The notes: generated from the sequence alone by a model not told the origin. A stretch of DNA of 64,000 bases from Endothia cerciana (GCA_026119935.1 JALRMH010000052.1:186001-250000); one strand, 5' to 3'; numbered from the stretch's first letter, positions 13,001-25,644 are shown. Numbers and translations: made by a program.

Positions 13001-13826
13001 ATGGCACCGTCCGGTCCTCTCAGCTCTGCTAGGTATGCATATCCTAGGGCAGCCATATACATTTCCGCTAACGAGCACAGTCTCTGGGGCGACCAGCAGT
13101 TCGCCGATGCCACCATTGTCATGGGCAGCAGAACCTGGAAGGTGCACCTCTGGGTGATCTGCAAGCAGAGTGACTACTTCATGAAGGCGCTAGAGGGCAG
13201 CTTCAAGGTATAAACCGTTCTCTCGTCCCTTCTTGCTTCTCGTTATCCGATCACTAATCGTGCTACCGGCCCTTTGAAAGGAGGCCACAGACAAGATTAT
13301 CGACCTCACGGACCTCACCGAGACGGGCTTCTCTCCGAAGGACGTAAAAGACATGCTCCAGTTCCTCTACACAAACCAGCTTCAGCCCAGCCAGAACTCG
13401 GAGCCTTTCCAAACATACCTCATCGCCGACTACTTCCAGGTCAGGGCCCTCCTAGACGCCAGCCTCGGTGCCCTGAAGGCCACGCTCAAAAAGGTCGTCG
13501 ACAATCGCCACTGGCGCAGCTATCGCAAGCACACCATGTGTATCCTACAAGATTTCGATCGTGGCAGCGAGGTAGAGCAGGCACTGGTGAATGTCACATC
13601 TGAAAACATCAAGACGATCCTGCACGACAGCGACCAGTGGGATGATATTGTCGAGATCCATCCCGCGTTTGCCAGTATGGTTCTAAAGGCCATGTTTCCC
13701 AGGAAGGCACTGACGAGTGCGTCCGCCAAGAGGTCTTGGCCTGGCACAGCCTTTGACGACACCCACCGGCGTGGACAGTCCCCCGGCCGTCGTGGTGGTA
13801 CGGAACACCACACAGCCCCCTACTAA
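13001..13826 (+). CDS. BTB/POZ domain protein
   Basis: Two exons, 13001-13207 and 13281-13826, separated by a 73-nt intron (donor GTATAA, acceptor AAAG), encode 250 aa. The start is the first ATG in frame, right after CTCACG. The BTB/POZ fold covers roughly residues 30-105: FADATIVMGSRTWKVHLWVI, then SDYFMKALEGSFK, then after the splice EATDKIIDLTDL and MLQFLYTNQ. This is the usual fungal BTB pattern of a resisting helix, an accumulating surface and a final YLYT-like motif. BTB domains mediate homo- or hetero-oligomerisation and can act as cullin-3 adaptors. No kelch, zinc-finger or other partner domain follows, so the role is unknown. The last 30 residues are low-complexity and may change if a further 3' intron exists. 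Confidence 0.8.
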
Positions 13827-14737
13827 TGAGGCCGAGGCGTCTAGACGAAAGATGTGCGGATCGGATGAGGCTCGCGGTGATTTGGGTTTTCTCGGCATTG
13901 ATGAAGGAGTCTTCCATACGTCTCATGGTATACCAAACGAAAAAATTCTTCTTCGCGCTGCGCACCGGACGTCGCATGGACGGGGCTTGATACAATGTAT
14001 TGATCCCATTGGTGGTTTAACCGCTAGCTTCCCAATAGATAGATCAAATCAACGGAATTTGAGAATGAAGCTCAATAGTAAAAGGATAAAGGTCCAAATC
14101 TGCAAAACCAGATCATCCCACAATATGTCATATCCACAGGCGTTTATCCCATTACAGTTTTATCATGACAGTGTGCTCTGAGAGATAATCTTTCAGCCGC
14201 GGTCAGTGGAGCAATGAGAAGGAAGGTATCTGGCTGGGGTGGCTGCCTGATGATATGGGATGTGTTCCTTCCCTTTCAAGCCAGTACGTACACAGCAGCG
14301 AAATCGACCCGGGAAAACCTTGAACAGACGCCAGCACAGCGATAGACAAAATACAACAACGGCTGTACTTCTGTGTTACTACGCCTGCGCCCGTGTCCTC
14401 TTTCATCTCCCTCGACTCGACCTGCCTAGGTCTGTGTCCGACCCGATCTCGTTGTGTCTTCGCCTCCTTCCTGGATCCCAGTCCGGTCCAAAGACCACGC
14501 GAAGTTGTGGCCACGGTCTTCCTGGTGGTCGGCTTCTTTACCATCGACACTCGAGCCATACCAATGCTCGCGGTGGGCTCTCCGTCCTCGAGGTGGGCGG
14601 CTATCTCGTCGTGATCGCCATCCTCGACCTACGAGGCGTCTGGTAGCCACGAGGCTTCCCTTGGCCTCTTGACCGGACAATTGCCTTGCTTTCCTCGGCC
14701 TGTGGCACCACTCCATCGAAGCTTCCGGGTGAAAATC
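13827..14737. other. Intergenic region between BTB gene and MSH4
   Basis: About 0.9 kb containing the 3' flank of the BTB gene and the promoter and leader of MSH4. I see no additional gene. Confidence 0.5.
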
Positions 14738-17344
14738 ATGCCCTCAGCAACCCCGGGTCCCAGCCGGGTCGATACTCCAGCCTACAGCACTGGGACAACG
14801 ACGGCAAGCGGCCGTCGATCACGTGCCGCTTCCTCTATCGGGGGCAGCGAGGGCCACCAGATCATATGTGCTGTCAGCGAAGCACGGGGCATCGCCCCTT
14901 CGGTTGGCCTCGCCTTCATCAACGTCTCCACAGGCAAAGCCGTGCTCAGTCAGATCTGCGACAACCAGTCCTACATCAAGACGACCCACAAACTGGCCAT
15001 TTTCGAGCCCAGCCGGATCCTTATAGTCTCTACAGCCTGTCCTCCCAACCCGAGGAGCAGCCTCTATTCCACTATCGAAGAAGAGCTGCCGGACGTGCCA
15101 ACTGTACCCCTAAGCAGAAAGTACTGGTCGGAGAGCACGGGACTGGAATTCATCCAGACCCTTGCATTCAGGGAGGATATAGAAGCCATCAAGGTTGCTA
15201 TTGAAGGCAACTTCTATGCCACTTGTTCATTCTCGGCGGTGCGTCTTGCTGAGGGTTGCAGATCGCGGCCGAATACTGACCCCGCCAGGCCGTACAATAC
15301 CTAGAGCTCGAGTTCTCTCTCCACATCGCGCGTCACTCCCTCAGAATCGAATACCAACCATCTGAAGAGTCAATGATGATCAGTCTCCCGACAATCCGGG
15401 CCCTGGAACTCATACAAAACATTCAAAACTCGTCCTCCAAAGCCTGCCTCTTCGGGCTCCTCAATGAGACCAAGACCCCAATGGGAGCAAGGATGCTGCG
15501 CAGCAATATCCTCCAGCCATCGACGCAGATTCAAGGAGTACTGAGCCCTCGTTTTAATGCTCTTGAGGAGCTCTGTACGAAAGAAGACATGTTTTTCCAA
15601 GCCCGCAAGGCACTCAAAGGGTTCGGCGACATCGAGAAGCTCCTTACCAAACTTATAGTTCTTCCGGCTGAGCCGTCTCTGGAAGCAAGCGAGCAGGCCA
15701 TCAATGATGTTTTGATGATCAAGAAATTTGTCACGGCTATCCCACCACTGGTAGAATCGTTGGGACCCGCTCGCTGCAACCTTCTTGTCAAGATTCGAGG
15801 CCACTGCGGGCTTGAGATCACCAAGCCAATCTCGGATCGAATTGCAGAAGTCATAAACGACGACGTTACCTACAACAGCAAGCCTCTCGATCTGCGCAAT
15901 CAGCGATGCTTTGCGGTCAGGTCCGGAATTCAAGGGTTGCTCGACGTCGCCAGAACCACCTACAAGGAAGCAACTGACGACTTGTACCAGCACGTTGAGG
16001 CACTCAACACTGAGTTGAATCTAGCAGCGGAGATCAGATTTGAGCACAAACGCAGATACTGGCTGCGCTTCCGGTGCTCTGATTTCGAGAATGGTGTGAT
16101 CCCGGGCGCCCTCATCAACTGTATCCGGAAGAAAGAGTTCCTCGAGTGTCAGACGCTGCAGATGGTGAAACTCAATCAGCGTATGACCGACTCTGTTGAC
16201 GAAATCATAATGCAGAGCGACAAGGTGGTTCAGCAGTTGCTTGACTCAATCAGACTCGAGATACCTGCTCTCTTTCGCATTTGCGAAAGTATCGCACTTC
16301 TTGACATGCTAGCATCCTTTGGACAAACAGTAACAACCCGAGACTACGTCAAGCCAGAGCTGAGGGATGCGTTGGCCTTAAAGGCAGGCCGCCATCCCAT
16401 CCTTGACGCGGTAAGTGTGGCCCCGTCTCGTCCAGATATATGTCATCTTGCCTAACCAACCACGATAGTCACTTGACAAATTCATCCCGAATGATTACTA
16501 TGCCTCGAAACAGCATGCATTCCAGATCATTACGGGCTGCAACATGAGCGGCAAGAGCACGTACATCCGAACCGTTGCATTACTGCAGGTCATGGCACAG
16601 ATCGGCTGCTTTGTGCCGGCCCAGTACGCATCCTTCACCATCATCCACAGTCTGTTTTCCCGAACGTCAACGGATGACAGCATTGAATCCAACATGTCGA
16701 CCTTCTCAGTTGAGATGCGGGAGATGGCTTTCATCCTTCGCAGTATCAATGGCAAGAGTCTTGCCATTATTGATGAGCTCGGACGGGGGACCAGTACCAG
16801 AGACGGACTAGCCATCGCCATTGCGACAGCCGAAGCATTGGTCCAGAGCAACGCGTTAGTCTTCTTCGCCACGCACTTCACTGAGCTCGCACAGGTTCTG
16901 GAGGATCGCCCTGGAGTTCTCAACCTGCACCTTGCGACCGCGACCACCACTGCGGAGGATAACGTTCCAAAGATGACGATGCTGTACAAGATCGGCGCCG
17001 GTCCCGTGAAAGAAGAAAATTACGGCATCAATCTTGCCAGAGCAATTGGGTTCCCCAAACGCTTCCTCGAAGTTGCCGAGAATGTCACCAATTCTCTCAA
17101 GGAGACGGCAGAGGCAAAGAAGCAGAGTTCTGAGTCGCGCAGGCTGGCGCGGCGCAGGAAGTTGATCCTCAACCTCCGCGAGACACTGCCGCAAGCCTGC
17201 AACAGCGATATGGATGACGGGACGCTCCAAAGCTACCTGAAGCGGCTTCAGAGTGAGTTTATTGCTCGGATGGAGGAGATTGAGAACGGCGGGATTGGGG
17301 CTGAACCTGAAGAGAATCCAGAGTATGAACGCTATGCTATATAG
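14738..17344 (+). CDS. MSH4: MutS homologue Msh4 (meiotic crossover factor)
   Basis: Three exons (14738-15238, 15289-16410, 16469-17344; introns of 50 and 58 nt) give 832 aa. The start is the first ATG in frame, in the context AATC-ATG-CC. The N-terminal mismatch-recognition domain of Msh2/Msh6 is absent, as expected for Msh4. The connector and lever domains follow, then the C-terminal ATPase: Walker A GCNMSGKST at residues 564-572, the STDD/ST block at about 608-620, Walker B LAIIDELGRGTST at 639-651, and the ATHFTEL switch. The variant Walker A with Cys in place of Pro is usual for fungal Msh4. Msh4 pairs with Msh5 as a clamp on recombination intermediates in meiotic prophase and promotes interference-dependent crossovers; it is not a mismatch-repair protein. 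Intact codons and splice sites suggest the gene is functional. Confidence 0.95.
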
Positions 17345-17374
17345 CTGCGTAGAGGGCGGTCTCACGCCGTCACT

Positions 17375-18242
17375 TCATACCTCTCGAACATCTATGAAGA
17401 CTCAGTCATAGGTAACCGAACATCTATAAAGTCTCAATCATAAATAACAGACCGTTGCCTCATTCCTCTTGAACACAGTTATACCTGAAGGACTATCACT
17501 TAATACCTCTCAACATAAAGTCATGTTCGTTTGTTGAGGAACTCCAACTATATCTCCTCTAATCTTCCTTCCTTTCTTTTTCTTAAGATATCAAGAAGAA
17601 TTATATTATAATTATGTCGAAGTGCCAAAATGCCAAAGCTAAATACATGGTGACGGATGCCTTACTCAAGCCTAAGGGCCTTGCAGGGGGCCTTGCAAAG
17701 GCTATAAAGCAGTGTTTTTTTTGCATCGCTGTAGGCCCGCAAGTAACTTGGACTTTTAGGTTTCAACTTCGTTATGTCGTAAGCCTCCTAGAAGAGACTT
17801 CGTCACTCTGCCTGTGCACTTATTAACTAACATATATCTAGTTATGATGTACTATCTCAATAATACGTCAGCCAAGAGTATGCTAGAGTTTCCCATGTTT
17901 TTTTCCTTCTACGCAAGGCGATGGATCGATCCGTATATCTACAGGGTAGAACCCTCGAATTAGGGATCGATTTTTTCAGCAGACACAGGTTACACATTGC
18001 GCTGGGCAGTAGGAAATTATGGAAGACTCTATGCTCCTGGGACCTCACTGCTGGGCATATACTCCAGATCAGATATATGCAGCAGAGTCAGGTAGCTGGG
18101 CGTAGTAAGTTAGCAACCGCAGGGAGGAAGGAAGAAAGAAAGGGGGCATGTTTGGGGGAGACGTCAATTAAAAAAAAAAAAAAAAACGGGCTTAGCTGCC
18201 AATATCCAGTCGGCCCAGACAAGCTGGAATGCAGTTGGGCTC
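17375..18242 (+). repeat. Degenerate dispersed repeat, transposon-like (copy 1)
   Basis: This AT-rich stretch shares ordered blocks with 54686-55276 in the same orientation: the motif gaagactcagtcatag, a second variant gaacatctataaag, the block tttgttgaggaactcc, a pyrimidine run ending in cttaaga/cctaaga, and a 3' block around gcatgttt...ttaatta...aatatc..agtc...aagct. Near its left end a unit of about 32 bases, starting CGAACATCTAT, occurs twice in tandem. A 16-base poly-A run interrupts the 3' block. It may derive from an LTR or another non-coding transposon part, but no transposase or reverse transcriptase remains nearby. Confidence 0.6.
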
Positions 18243-18815
18243 ATTACAGAAGACCCGATTATAGGTAACGGACTGTCTATGCGAGCGCTAGAAGGATGGC
18301 CACCCCCAGTGCTGACTATGAATGATGGGACGCATGGGGAGCGATGAGGGCACGTCACCCGAAGTTGGCATTGGTGGTATCTGACGAGAGCGCAGAGGAC
18401 TGATGTCTTGGATGGTGTCATTACTAACCCTGAACCATCCATGTAGCTGACAATCAAGAAAGAGAACGCATGTTCAACAGAGACAAAACTGGATTCTCTC
18501 CTTCTCAGCACCACTGATGGACGACGCAGTCTGTAAGATCTAGTCTCTACCGCTGCAGGTATCCGTTTCTCGAAAATCAAAATTGCTAGTCTATGCCTGG
18601 GGGTATGCTTCACCTCGAAAGTCCGAATAAGAAACAAGCGCAATGTGCAACCTGCCCTCCCAGGTCAAACACTGCGGAGCTGGCTTCTTTGCTAAGAGAA
18701 AATAGATAATGCTCTATCTCACGCCCTCCGCCTCCTCGGTTGTCAGAAGACCCTCACACGCTCACTCCCGTGGGTGATATATTAGATTAGTACCATCCAC
18801 CTAAACCAAAGGGTA
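18243..18815. other. 3' flank of channel gene
   Basis: Between the transposon-like repeat and the stop codon of the channel gene. It presumably includes the 3' UTR of the minus-strand channel. Nothing else is recognisable. Confidence 0.45.
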
Positions 18816-21684
18816 TCAAGCCGCATCATCCCTCTGCCTCCAGATGTGTGTGTCGCCCAGACTGAACGAGCTGGAGTTACTACCCGCGCCCGTTACTCGA
18901 AGCCCGTTGTCACCGCCATTCCCGATGTCATCCACGTCCTCCCCTCCGCCGTCTGCACCGTTGATGATACTCTCCTGCCCGGGCTCATACCGATAGAACC
19001 CATCCGCGCTGCTCTCACCCGCTAGCGAGTCTCTCGCCAGCAGGGGTGGCGGGTCGCCGTAGATCCACGGCTGCTCGAGCGGTACCACGAGGCTGGGGTT
19101 CACGAACCGCGCGCCCTTCTCGCGGTCCTCGTCGACAGTGCTCCTCCTGCGCCGGAGGGCCTCGATAGGCTGGCGCCCGGGACCGCCGAAGATCTCGTCG
19201 TGGATGATGTTATCGCCCCCACTTGAGTCCTCGTTGGGGCTCCCGCTGCCGCCGCGTTCGGGGTTGCGGCGGATGGAGCGCAGGGCGATGTAGTTGGTGA
19301 GGGGCTCGAACTTGCGCTTCCAGGCGTAGCTGTACCAGACGGTGCCCATGAGCAGTGGGAGAACGAGGGTGGCGGCGAAGAAGGCGAGCTGCAGCACGAG
19401 GTAGCCCGCCATGGTGATCTGGAAGACGACGAGCCCCAACACGATCCGGTAGCAGATGATCCGCCACGCGCCGCCCGTAGCATGCTGAGGTTGCTCCATC
19501 GCGTAGAGGAGCTGGTACTTGTAGGTGAAATAGCCCAGGACGAAGTACACCACGCCGACGGCGAGGACGACGTAGCCCCTAGGTAGGACGGAATAGACGA
19601 GGCAGAGGATGAAGACCAAGAGTGCCGTGGGGAGGTAGAAGCCATAGCTGAACTTGGGCGGGATGACGATTTCTGCAAAGTCGCGAGGTGTCTTTGCGCC
19701 TAGACGGTTGATGGGGTAGAGGCTGACGGCGCCGAACTCAAGCAGGCGGAAGGGGAAGAGGCCCAGCCCTTGCAACATGATGAAGTTAAGGTAGAAGACG
19801 TTGAGGTTCTGAATCTGTGCGGCGAGCTGCCGGGCAATGTAGGTCGTATCGCGGAAGGAGCTCTTGAGGACGGTCCAGATCTTGGTGGCGGTACCGAAGA
19901 CGGTGAAGACGAGGAAGATGTTGAAAAAGGTGAAAAAGAAGTTCTTTGACACAATAGAGAGCTCGACCTCGCCTTGGGAAAGCATCCCTTGTTGGTTGGA
20001 GAGATAGTCGTATGCGAAGGGGACCGCGACGTTGAGCAGAGAGACGACGGCTGTGGGGAGGCCGGTCTGCACAAGGGCTTTGATGATCTCGTGGTCGTTG
20101 AGGAACTCTGCCAGGTCGGGGAACACCTTTCCGATGGTGCACAGCGAGAGAAGACCGGCGAAAGTAGCGACGGGAACCAGCCAGATGACGGAAAGGATAG
20201 TGATGAAGATGGTGATAGCCCAGGAGCGCACACGCCGACTGTTGCGTGATGCGTACGTGTTGTGCCAGACCACATCGGTAGGTGCCGGTGCCTGCTTGGT
20301 GAGGAGCTGTCCTGGTCGCGGGTCGATGAGCGCCTGTGTGGCCATCTGACAGGCGGCGATCGAGTCCATGGTCACGAATGCCTGATCCACCGGCACGTAC
20401 TCCTTATTCCTCGCGGTTCTGATCTTGTCGTCGATCCTCCGCAGCTTCTCCTCGTAATAATCGATCGCGTCTGTCTTCTTGTACCGAATGCGTAGCAGGC
20501 CATACCAGATCCGGGTCTGTGGCCTCGGGCGGTCAATCCACAGGTGTGCTCCAGAATTGAGCAACCGGTCGGTCGTCTCGGCCTCCTCGTCCACGACCGC
20601 GTCCTCATCACCGTTGTCTGCCGCAGTCGCACTGCTGACCTGCTGGTGTCGCTCGTCGAGGCAGTCCTTGGCCTTCTGACCCAGATATACACTCCAGGTC
20701 TCCTCCAGCTTGCGCAGCACGCCCGCCCTCTTAGCGACGAGGTCGTCCAGCTCCCTCCAGTCACGACAGAGGGTGACGCTCTCGACGTTGCCGATCTCCA
20801 ACCTCTCGACAAGCTCCTTAATCTTGTCCTCGGCGCGCAGCTCGACGGGCATGCCGGAGAGCCTGAAGGTCCTGTCTGTGATGGTAGACTGTGTGCCGAG
20901 GTAGTCCTGGCGGATGCGGATGACGTTGAAGGTCTCCTTGTCGGTGAGGTGGATGGTCAAGAGGCTGAAGAAGTATGTGAAGACAAGGTAGGCCCAGAGA
21001 AAGCCCATGTCGTAGTTCCATGTGTTATCCCGATCCGGGTCGTCGGGGTCGGGGACGGGGAGGTCGGACTCGTCGGGGATATACCTGCGGTTGATGGGCT
21101 CGAGGACAACGGCGGCAAAGAAGAAGAGGACGGCGAACAGCTTGATGGATAGCTTGAAGAAAGCGAGGAACTAGGGCAGGCCATCAGTTAGTACTCGTGC
21201 GTGTCTACCCGCGGAGGTACCTGTTCCGGAGGAGGCACATACCACGAAGGCATCCAGGCCAGCCGATGCCAGGACCTGCTCCTCAGTTATCCTGTACAGC
21301 GCAGGCATCCACCCGAAGAAGCTGTCGGGGAGGGCGGGCAGCTGTATGGAGGTCAGCGTGAGCTGGCGTTTCCTGGCGGCGTAGAGGCTCTTCCATCGCG
21401 GCCGTAATATCTGCATTGCGAGGCACGACGCCAACCGTCAGCATGTCTCTCCCATGTCTCCTTGTCGCCATGCCCCAGCCGGCCACCCGAGGAACGGGAC
21501 CTACACAGAACGATAAGAATGCGGTCAGTCCCAGGGCCAGCGAGATGACCAGCTGCACCTGAGTGTCCTTCTCGCCCGGCTGGACGAACTCGCTGCCATC
21601 GCCATCACAGCCCTTCTTCCCCCTGCCACCGTCGAGGATGTCCATAGCCACGCCCAGGTCCATGCCCATGACTGCTTCTGACAT
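18816..21684 (-). CDS. CSC1/OSCA/TMEM63-family calcium-permeable channel
   Basis: Three minus-strand exons, 21684-21505, 21410-21243 and 21170-18816 (introns 94 and 72 nt), encode 900 aa. The start is the first ATG of the frame. The first exon supplies a membrane segment (about residues 43-60, VQLVISLALGLTAFLSFC). The second gives the family block ILRPRWKSLYAARKR, and the third begins FLAFFKLS. An N-terminal cytosolic domain rich in acidic residues follows, containing the RNA-recognition-like fold typical of the family. The DUF221 pore domain comes next, with about eight further membrane helices and family signatures such as SYGFYLP and FTYKYQLLYAMEQPQ. The C-terminal 150 residues are hydrophilic. 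Yeast Csc1 and plant OSCA proteins conduct cations in response to osmotic or mechanical stress; yeast Rsn1 is the other fungal branch. Which branch this gene belongs to cannot be settled by eye. Confidence 0.92.
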
Positions 21685-23115
21685 CGAGGCCGCGGGGGTC
21701 AGTGGTGTCTCACGCGGCGGCAACGCGTATAGCCTCGACGACGAGTAAACATCAACACGACGACATCGGCAGCAACATTCCTCCAGCCTTCAGACATCCA
21801 CTAGAACAACAAGAATGAGTCGTCGTCTGTCCGGCACCGAGCTGCTGCTTCCTGCAGCGATGCGGGTCCTGGCGATGACGTTTCAAGCAGCTGACATCCT
21901 GGTCCCTGCAGCGACAACCCCTGCACGTTGTTACATAATACCCGTATGGGGCTAGTTAACTTAAGGTTAACTTATGGGGGAACCTCTGGCTCGACCGCCA
22001 CAGGTGCACAGCCATAGCACAGCCACCCAGATGTCACCAGCCGCGGGGCTCACCTCTCTTTTCACAAGGGTGACAAGGTTCGCGTCACGACGTGTTTGTC
22101 CTCTAGAGAAACAGGAACTCGGGGACAGCCTTGGCCCCGCCACGCCACGCCTCACAACACCTGCATCTTCCACGACCGATCACAGAGGATCTGCCAAGAC
22201 CTGCCGTGGACGAGTCTGGCTGGCTCTAGAGATCCCGTCTTATGTGCAACGCAACACGCTTCGTCACCCGCGTGAGCCGTCCCTCATCCATTGGCACCTA
22301 GTCTCTGGGCATCTTCTAGCATGGCTTGCTGTGGCCGTGTGCCATCGTGCTCTGCGGATAACACAAACATGCGGCATGATGACACCATGCCCTCAAGGAG
22401 ATACCAAGCACAGGTCATCCAGGGAAGACTGGGCTGTTGGGACATCCTCTGAGATCTATTGCAGGGTAGTCTCTTTGTAGGTAACCTCTCTTCCCATGCG
22501 ACAGGCGACAGTTCACGCTCGGACCTGTGGACCCTCGGTACTGGCTCCGGTAACCTGGACTCGGTGGTTGGGTCTGCGAGGCTGGCCCCTGAGAGGCTGT
22601 TGTTGCATGTTGCCGCCCGAGGATGAGGGAGCCTGTGGGGGTGTGACACTAGTCCCCAGGCACAGCCCGCAAGGTGGCGACCTTGGACTCTTGCCCACGC
22701 CTGCTGATGACGACTGCGCGCACCACCTATCTGAAGCTATGTAGTAGAGTACTTTGCTCACACCCGCATTCACATGTAAGTGCTACATGGTACAAAGACT
22801 CGAGTGAGCAATGGTTTCGCCTCATCCAGTCATCCCGAATTCTCCGTCATTCGTCCTGGGCGGGTCCTCATATGCACTGCCCTCTCCAACCCAGCGGTCA
22901 AGCTTAAAGAGCAGACTACTTCTATACATCACTGTTCCTATGCACCCAACCACGTGGCACTCTCTTCAGACGTCATAAAACCAATCCCTTTCCCCTCTGT
23001 GCTCGTCTTCTGTGCAAGTGGTACCACCCACCTTCTCCTTCTTCCTCGTCCTTCTCTCCTCCTCCACAGCCCTAGCCGTCGATACAAAAACCATCCCATT
23101 CCAGGTCATTGGGAT
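21685..23115. other. Divergent promoter region between channel and dynamin-like genes
   Basis: About 1.4 kb between two divergent genes. The frame of the dynamin-like gene stays open upstream to 22780 but contains no ATG before 23116, so this part is taken as its leader. No other gene is supported. Confidence 0.5.
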
Positions 23116-25644
23116 ATGGTATTGGTTGGCGATATGGACCACGGCCACTCTATAGACTCTGCGTTAGACACGCAGGGCCTTGCCGACGAGCAGCGCGGCC
23201 TCCTTGAGCTTATCGACAAGCTGCAGTTTGCCCAGCTCGACAATGTCAAGCTGCCTCAGATCTGCGTCGTGGGCGATCAGTCCGCCGGCAAGAGCTCCGT
23301 TCTCGAGGCCATAACCGGCACGCCCTTCCCTCGGGATGCCGGCGCATGCACCAGGTTTGCGACCGAGATCCGGTTACGACGGGCAGCGGAGACCAGCCTG
23401 AAGGTCTCGATCATTCCGGACAAGAACCGGGACCTCAAGGCGCAGGAGGCACTGCGGAGTTTCGGTGGAAATGTCACCCAGGACATGTCTTTCGAGCACC
23501 TGATGCGCTATGCCGTCGATCTCATCGCACCAAAGAACATACCCGGCCGCTTCGCCGCCCGAGACATCCTTGTTGTCGAGAAGAGAGGGCCTGATCTGCC
23601 CCTGCTCACTCTGGTGGATCTGCCTGGTCTGGTCAAGAACGCCAACAACGACCAGTCCCTCGACGATATCAAGACGATCGAGTCACTGTGCGACCGCTAC
23701 ATGAAGAGCTCCCGGACCGTCGTGCTTGCCGTTGTCGGCGGCAATACGGACTACGTGCAAGCACCCATCCTCACCAAAGCACGCGCCTTCGACCCCACCG
23801 GCGCCCGCACCATCGGCGTCCTCACCAAGCCAGACCTGACCGAGTCCATTGGCCTCGAAGACAAGTTTATCGACCTTGTCAACAACAGGGACAAGGCCAA
23901 CATATTCAGGCTGGGCTGGTATGTCCTGCTCAACCCAGGCCCCCGAGAGCCGGGCCAGCCCTGGCCCACGTCCCGCGAACGCAAGCAGCGCGAGGAGGAG
24001 TTCTTCGGCCGGGGCAAATGGCGCGCCTTGCCTTCCGAGATGTGCGGCGCCGACGCGCTGAAGGCCAAGCTCAGCGCGCAGCTCCAGCGGCACATCGGCC
24101 GGCACGTCAGGACCCTACGTCGGCAGATCCAGACGGCCCTGGACGAGACGGATGCCGAACTGAAGAGCATGGGGGAGGGCCGCGACACGCCCGAGGAGAT
24201 GCGGATAGAACTCGTAGAGCTCTTCAGCGCGTCCAAGGAGCTCATCATTCCCGCCGTCTACGGCTTCTACAAGAACCCTCCCGGCAAGAACTTCTTCCGG
24301 TCGACGGCGGATCCGAGGGGCACCCCGGCGCAGAACCTGCGCGCGCGCGCCGCCGAGGAGAACGACATGTTCTCGCAGCGGATCAGGCAGCACGGGCGAA
24401 AATTTGGCTTCGCACCGGGCGCTTCGGACGCGAACGGCCCCGAGGCCAGCTCCGAGGCGCAGAAGCAGAACTACGTGCGGTCGGAGGTCCAGATGCTCCT
24501 CACGCAGATCCGCGGGTCCGAGTTCCCCGGCGACGCGAAGCCGCGTGCCGTGTACATGCTGTTCCAGAGCTACAGCGAGTACTGGCCCAAGCTGGCGCAG
24601 GAGCACAAGGACAACCTGGGCGTGGTGTGCAACGAGTTCCTGTCGGAGCTCATCGACTACGCCTGGCCGAGGCGGATGCGCGAGCCGCTCCGCCGGCACT
24701 TCCTGGACCCGCAGATGCGCGCCCTCATGGACAAGGCGCAGAGGGAGCTCGACCTGCTCACGCAGGACATGCACCTCGAGGTGCAGCCGTACGACCCGGA
24801 GTACGAGGAGAAGCTCCGGCGGTGGCAGCGGGACGCGACGGCGGAGGGGAAGACTTACAGCGAGGCGCAGGAGGTGCTGGAGAAGATGCTGATCTTCTAC
24901 GAGCTCACGGCGAAGAGCTTCATCCGCAACGTGATCATGCAGGTCGTCGAGCGACATCTCCTGCAGGGGATGTATAGCGTCTTCGAGAGCGTCAAGTGCC
25001 TGAGCATGACGACCGAGGTCGTCGAGGCCATTGCCGCGGAGAACAAGGAGACTAGAGAAAGACGGATGATGCTGAAGGGGCGCAAGAGGGCGATCGAGGA
25101 CGCCAAGGATGTCTGTGCCGGGCTGGCGATGAGGAAGGAGCTGAGGATGTATGCGGACGAGGCGGTGTCGGAGGGTGAGACGTCCGAGGACGACGAGGCC
25201 CCGCCGAGACGAACTCCCAGCGCGCGGTCCCAGCAGGCGCCTGCTGTGAACGGCGCATCGGTGCCTGCGGCCCCGTCGAGACCACCGCCGAGGAAGCAGG
25301 CTCCCGCGCCGGTGACGAACGGCTATGCCGACGGTGTCGATGCCATGCCTCTGTCCTCGCCGCCGAGGACAAAGACGACGCAGTACCAGCCGGAGGAGGA
25401 CTTCTACAACACCTCGCCGCGGCCGACAGCCGCCCCGCCTTCATTTGCGCCGCCGCCGCCGCCCCCCAGGCCGGAAAAGGTCAGCGTGGACGGCAGGAAT
25501 GGTGATGCCGGGTATTACACGCATGACACAGACCGTGCAAACGGTCGGCCCTCGCTCGAGGAGTACGGGAGCTTCTCTTCAGTGAGCAGTCAACATGGCG
25601 GACCGAGGAGGGGCCAGATCAGGAAAATGTTGGGGAGGGCTTAG
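23116..25644 (+). CDS. Dynamin-like GTPase without PH domain (fungal Mx-type)
   Basis: A single exon of 842 aa. The start chosen is the first in-frame ATG (23116); a second at 23134 also has a good context and would remove six residues. The dynamin GTPase domain is complete: P-loop GDQSAGKS at 53-60, the switch I region with Thr79, DLPGL at 168-172 and TKPD at 237-240. The middle domain follows, then a GTPase effector domain (about 610-700, containing LEKMLIFYELTAKSFI and VVERHLL). There is no PH domain, so it resembles Mx-like rather than endocytic dynamins. The C-terminal tail (about 700-842) is Pro-, Ser- and Ala-rich with polyproline runs that could bind SH3 domains. Proteins of this type remodel or constrict membranes by GTP-driven assembly. 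The organelle served cannot be read from the sequence. Confidence 0.92.
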   Translation: MVLVGDMDHGHSIDSALDTQGLADEQRGLLELIDKLQFAQLDNVKLPQICVVGDQSAGKSSVLEAITGTPFPRDAGACTRFATEIRLRRAAETSLKVSIIPDKNRDLKAQEALRSFGGNVTQDMSFEHLMRYAVDLIAPKNIPGRFAARDILVVEKRGPDLPLLTLVDLPGLVKNANNDQSLDDIKTIESLCDRYMKSSRTVVLAVVGGNTDYVQAPILTKARAFDPTGARTIGVLTKPDLTESIGLEDKFIDLVNNRDKANIFRLGWYVLLNPGPREPGQPWPTSRERKQREEEFFGRGKWRALPSEMCGADALKAKLSAQLQRHIGRHVRTLRRQIQTALDETDAELKSMGEGRDTPEEMRIELVELFSASKELIIPAVYGFYKNPPGKNFFRSTADPRGTPAQNLRARAAEENDMFSQRIRQHGRKFGFAPGASDANGPEASSEAQKQNYVRSEVQMLLTQIRGSEFPGDAKPRAVYMLFQSYSEYWPKLAQEHKDNLGVVCNEFLSELIDYAWPRRMREPLRRHFLDPQMRALMDKAQRELDLLTQDMHLEVQPYDPEYEEKLRRWQRDATAEGKTYSEAQEVLEKMLIFYELTAKSFIRNVIMQVVERHLLQGMYSVFESVKCLSMTTEVVEAIAAENKETRERRMMLKGRKRAIEDAKDVCAGLAMRKELRMYADEAVSEGETSEDDEAPPRRTPSARSQQAPAVNGASVPAAPSRPPPRKQAPAPVTNGYADGVDAMPLSSPPRTKTTQYQPEEDFYNTSPRPTAAPPSFAPPPPPPRPEKVSVDGRNGDAGYYTHDTDRANGRPSLEEYGSFSSVSSQHGGPRRGQIRKMLGRA

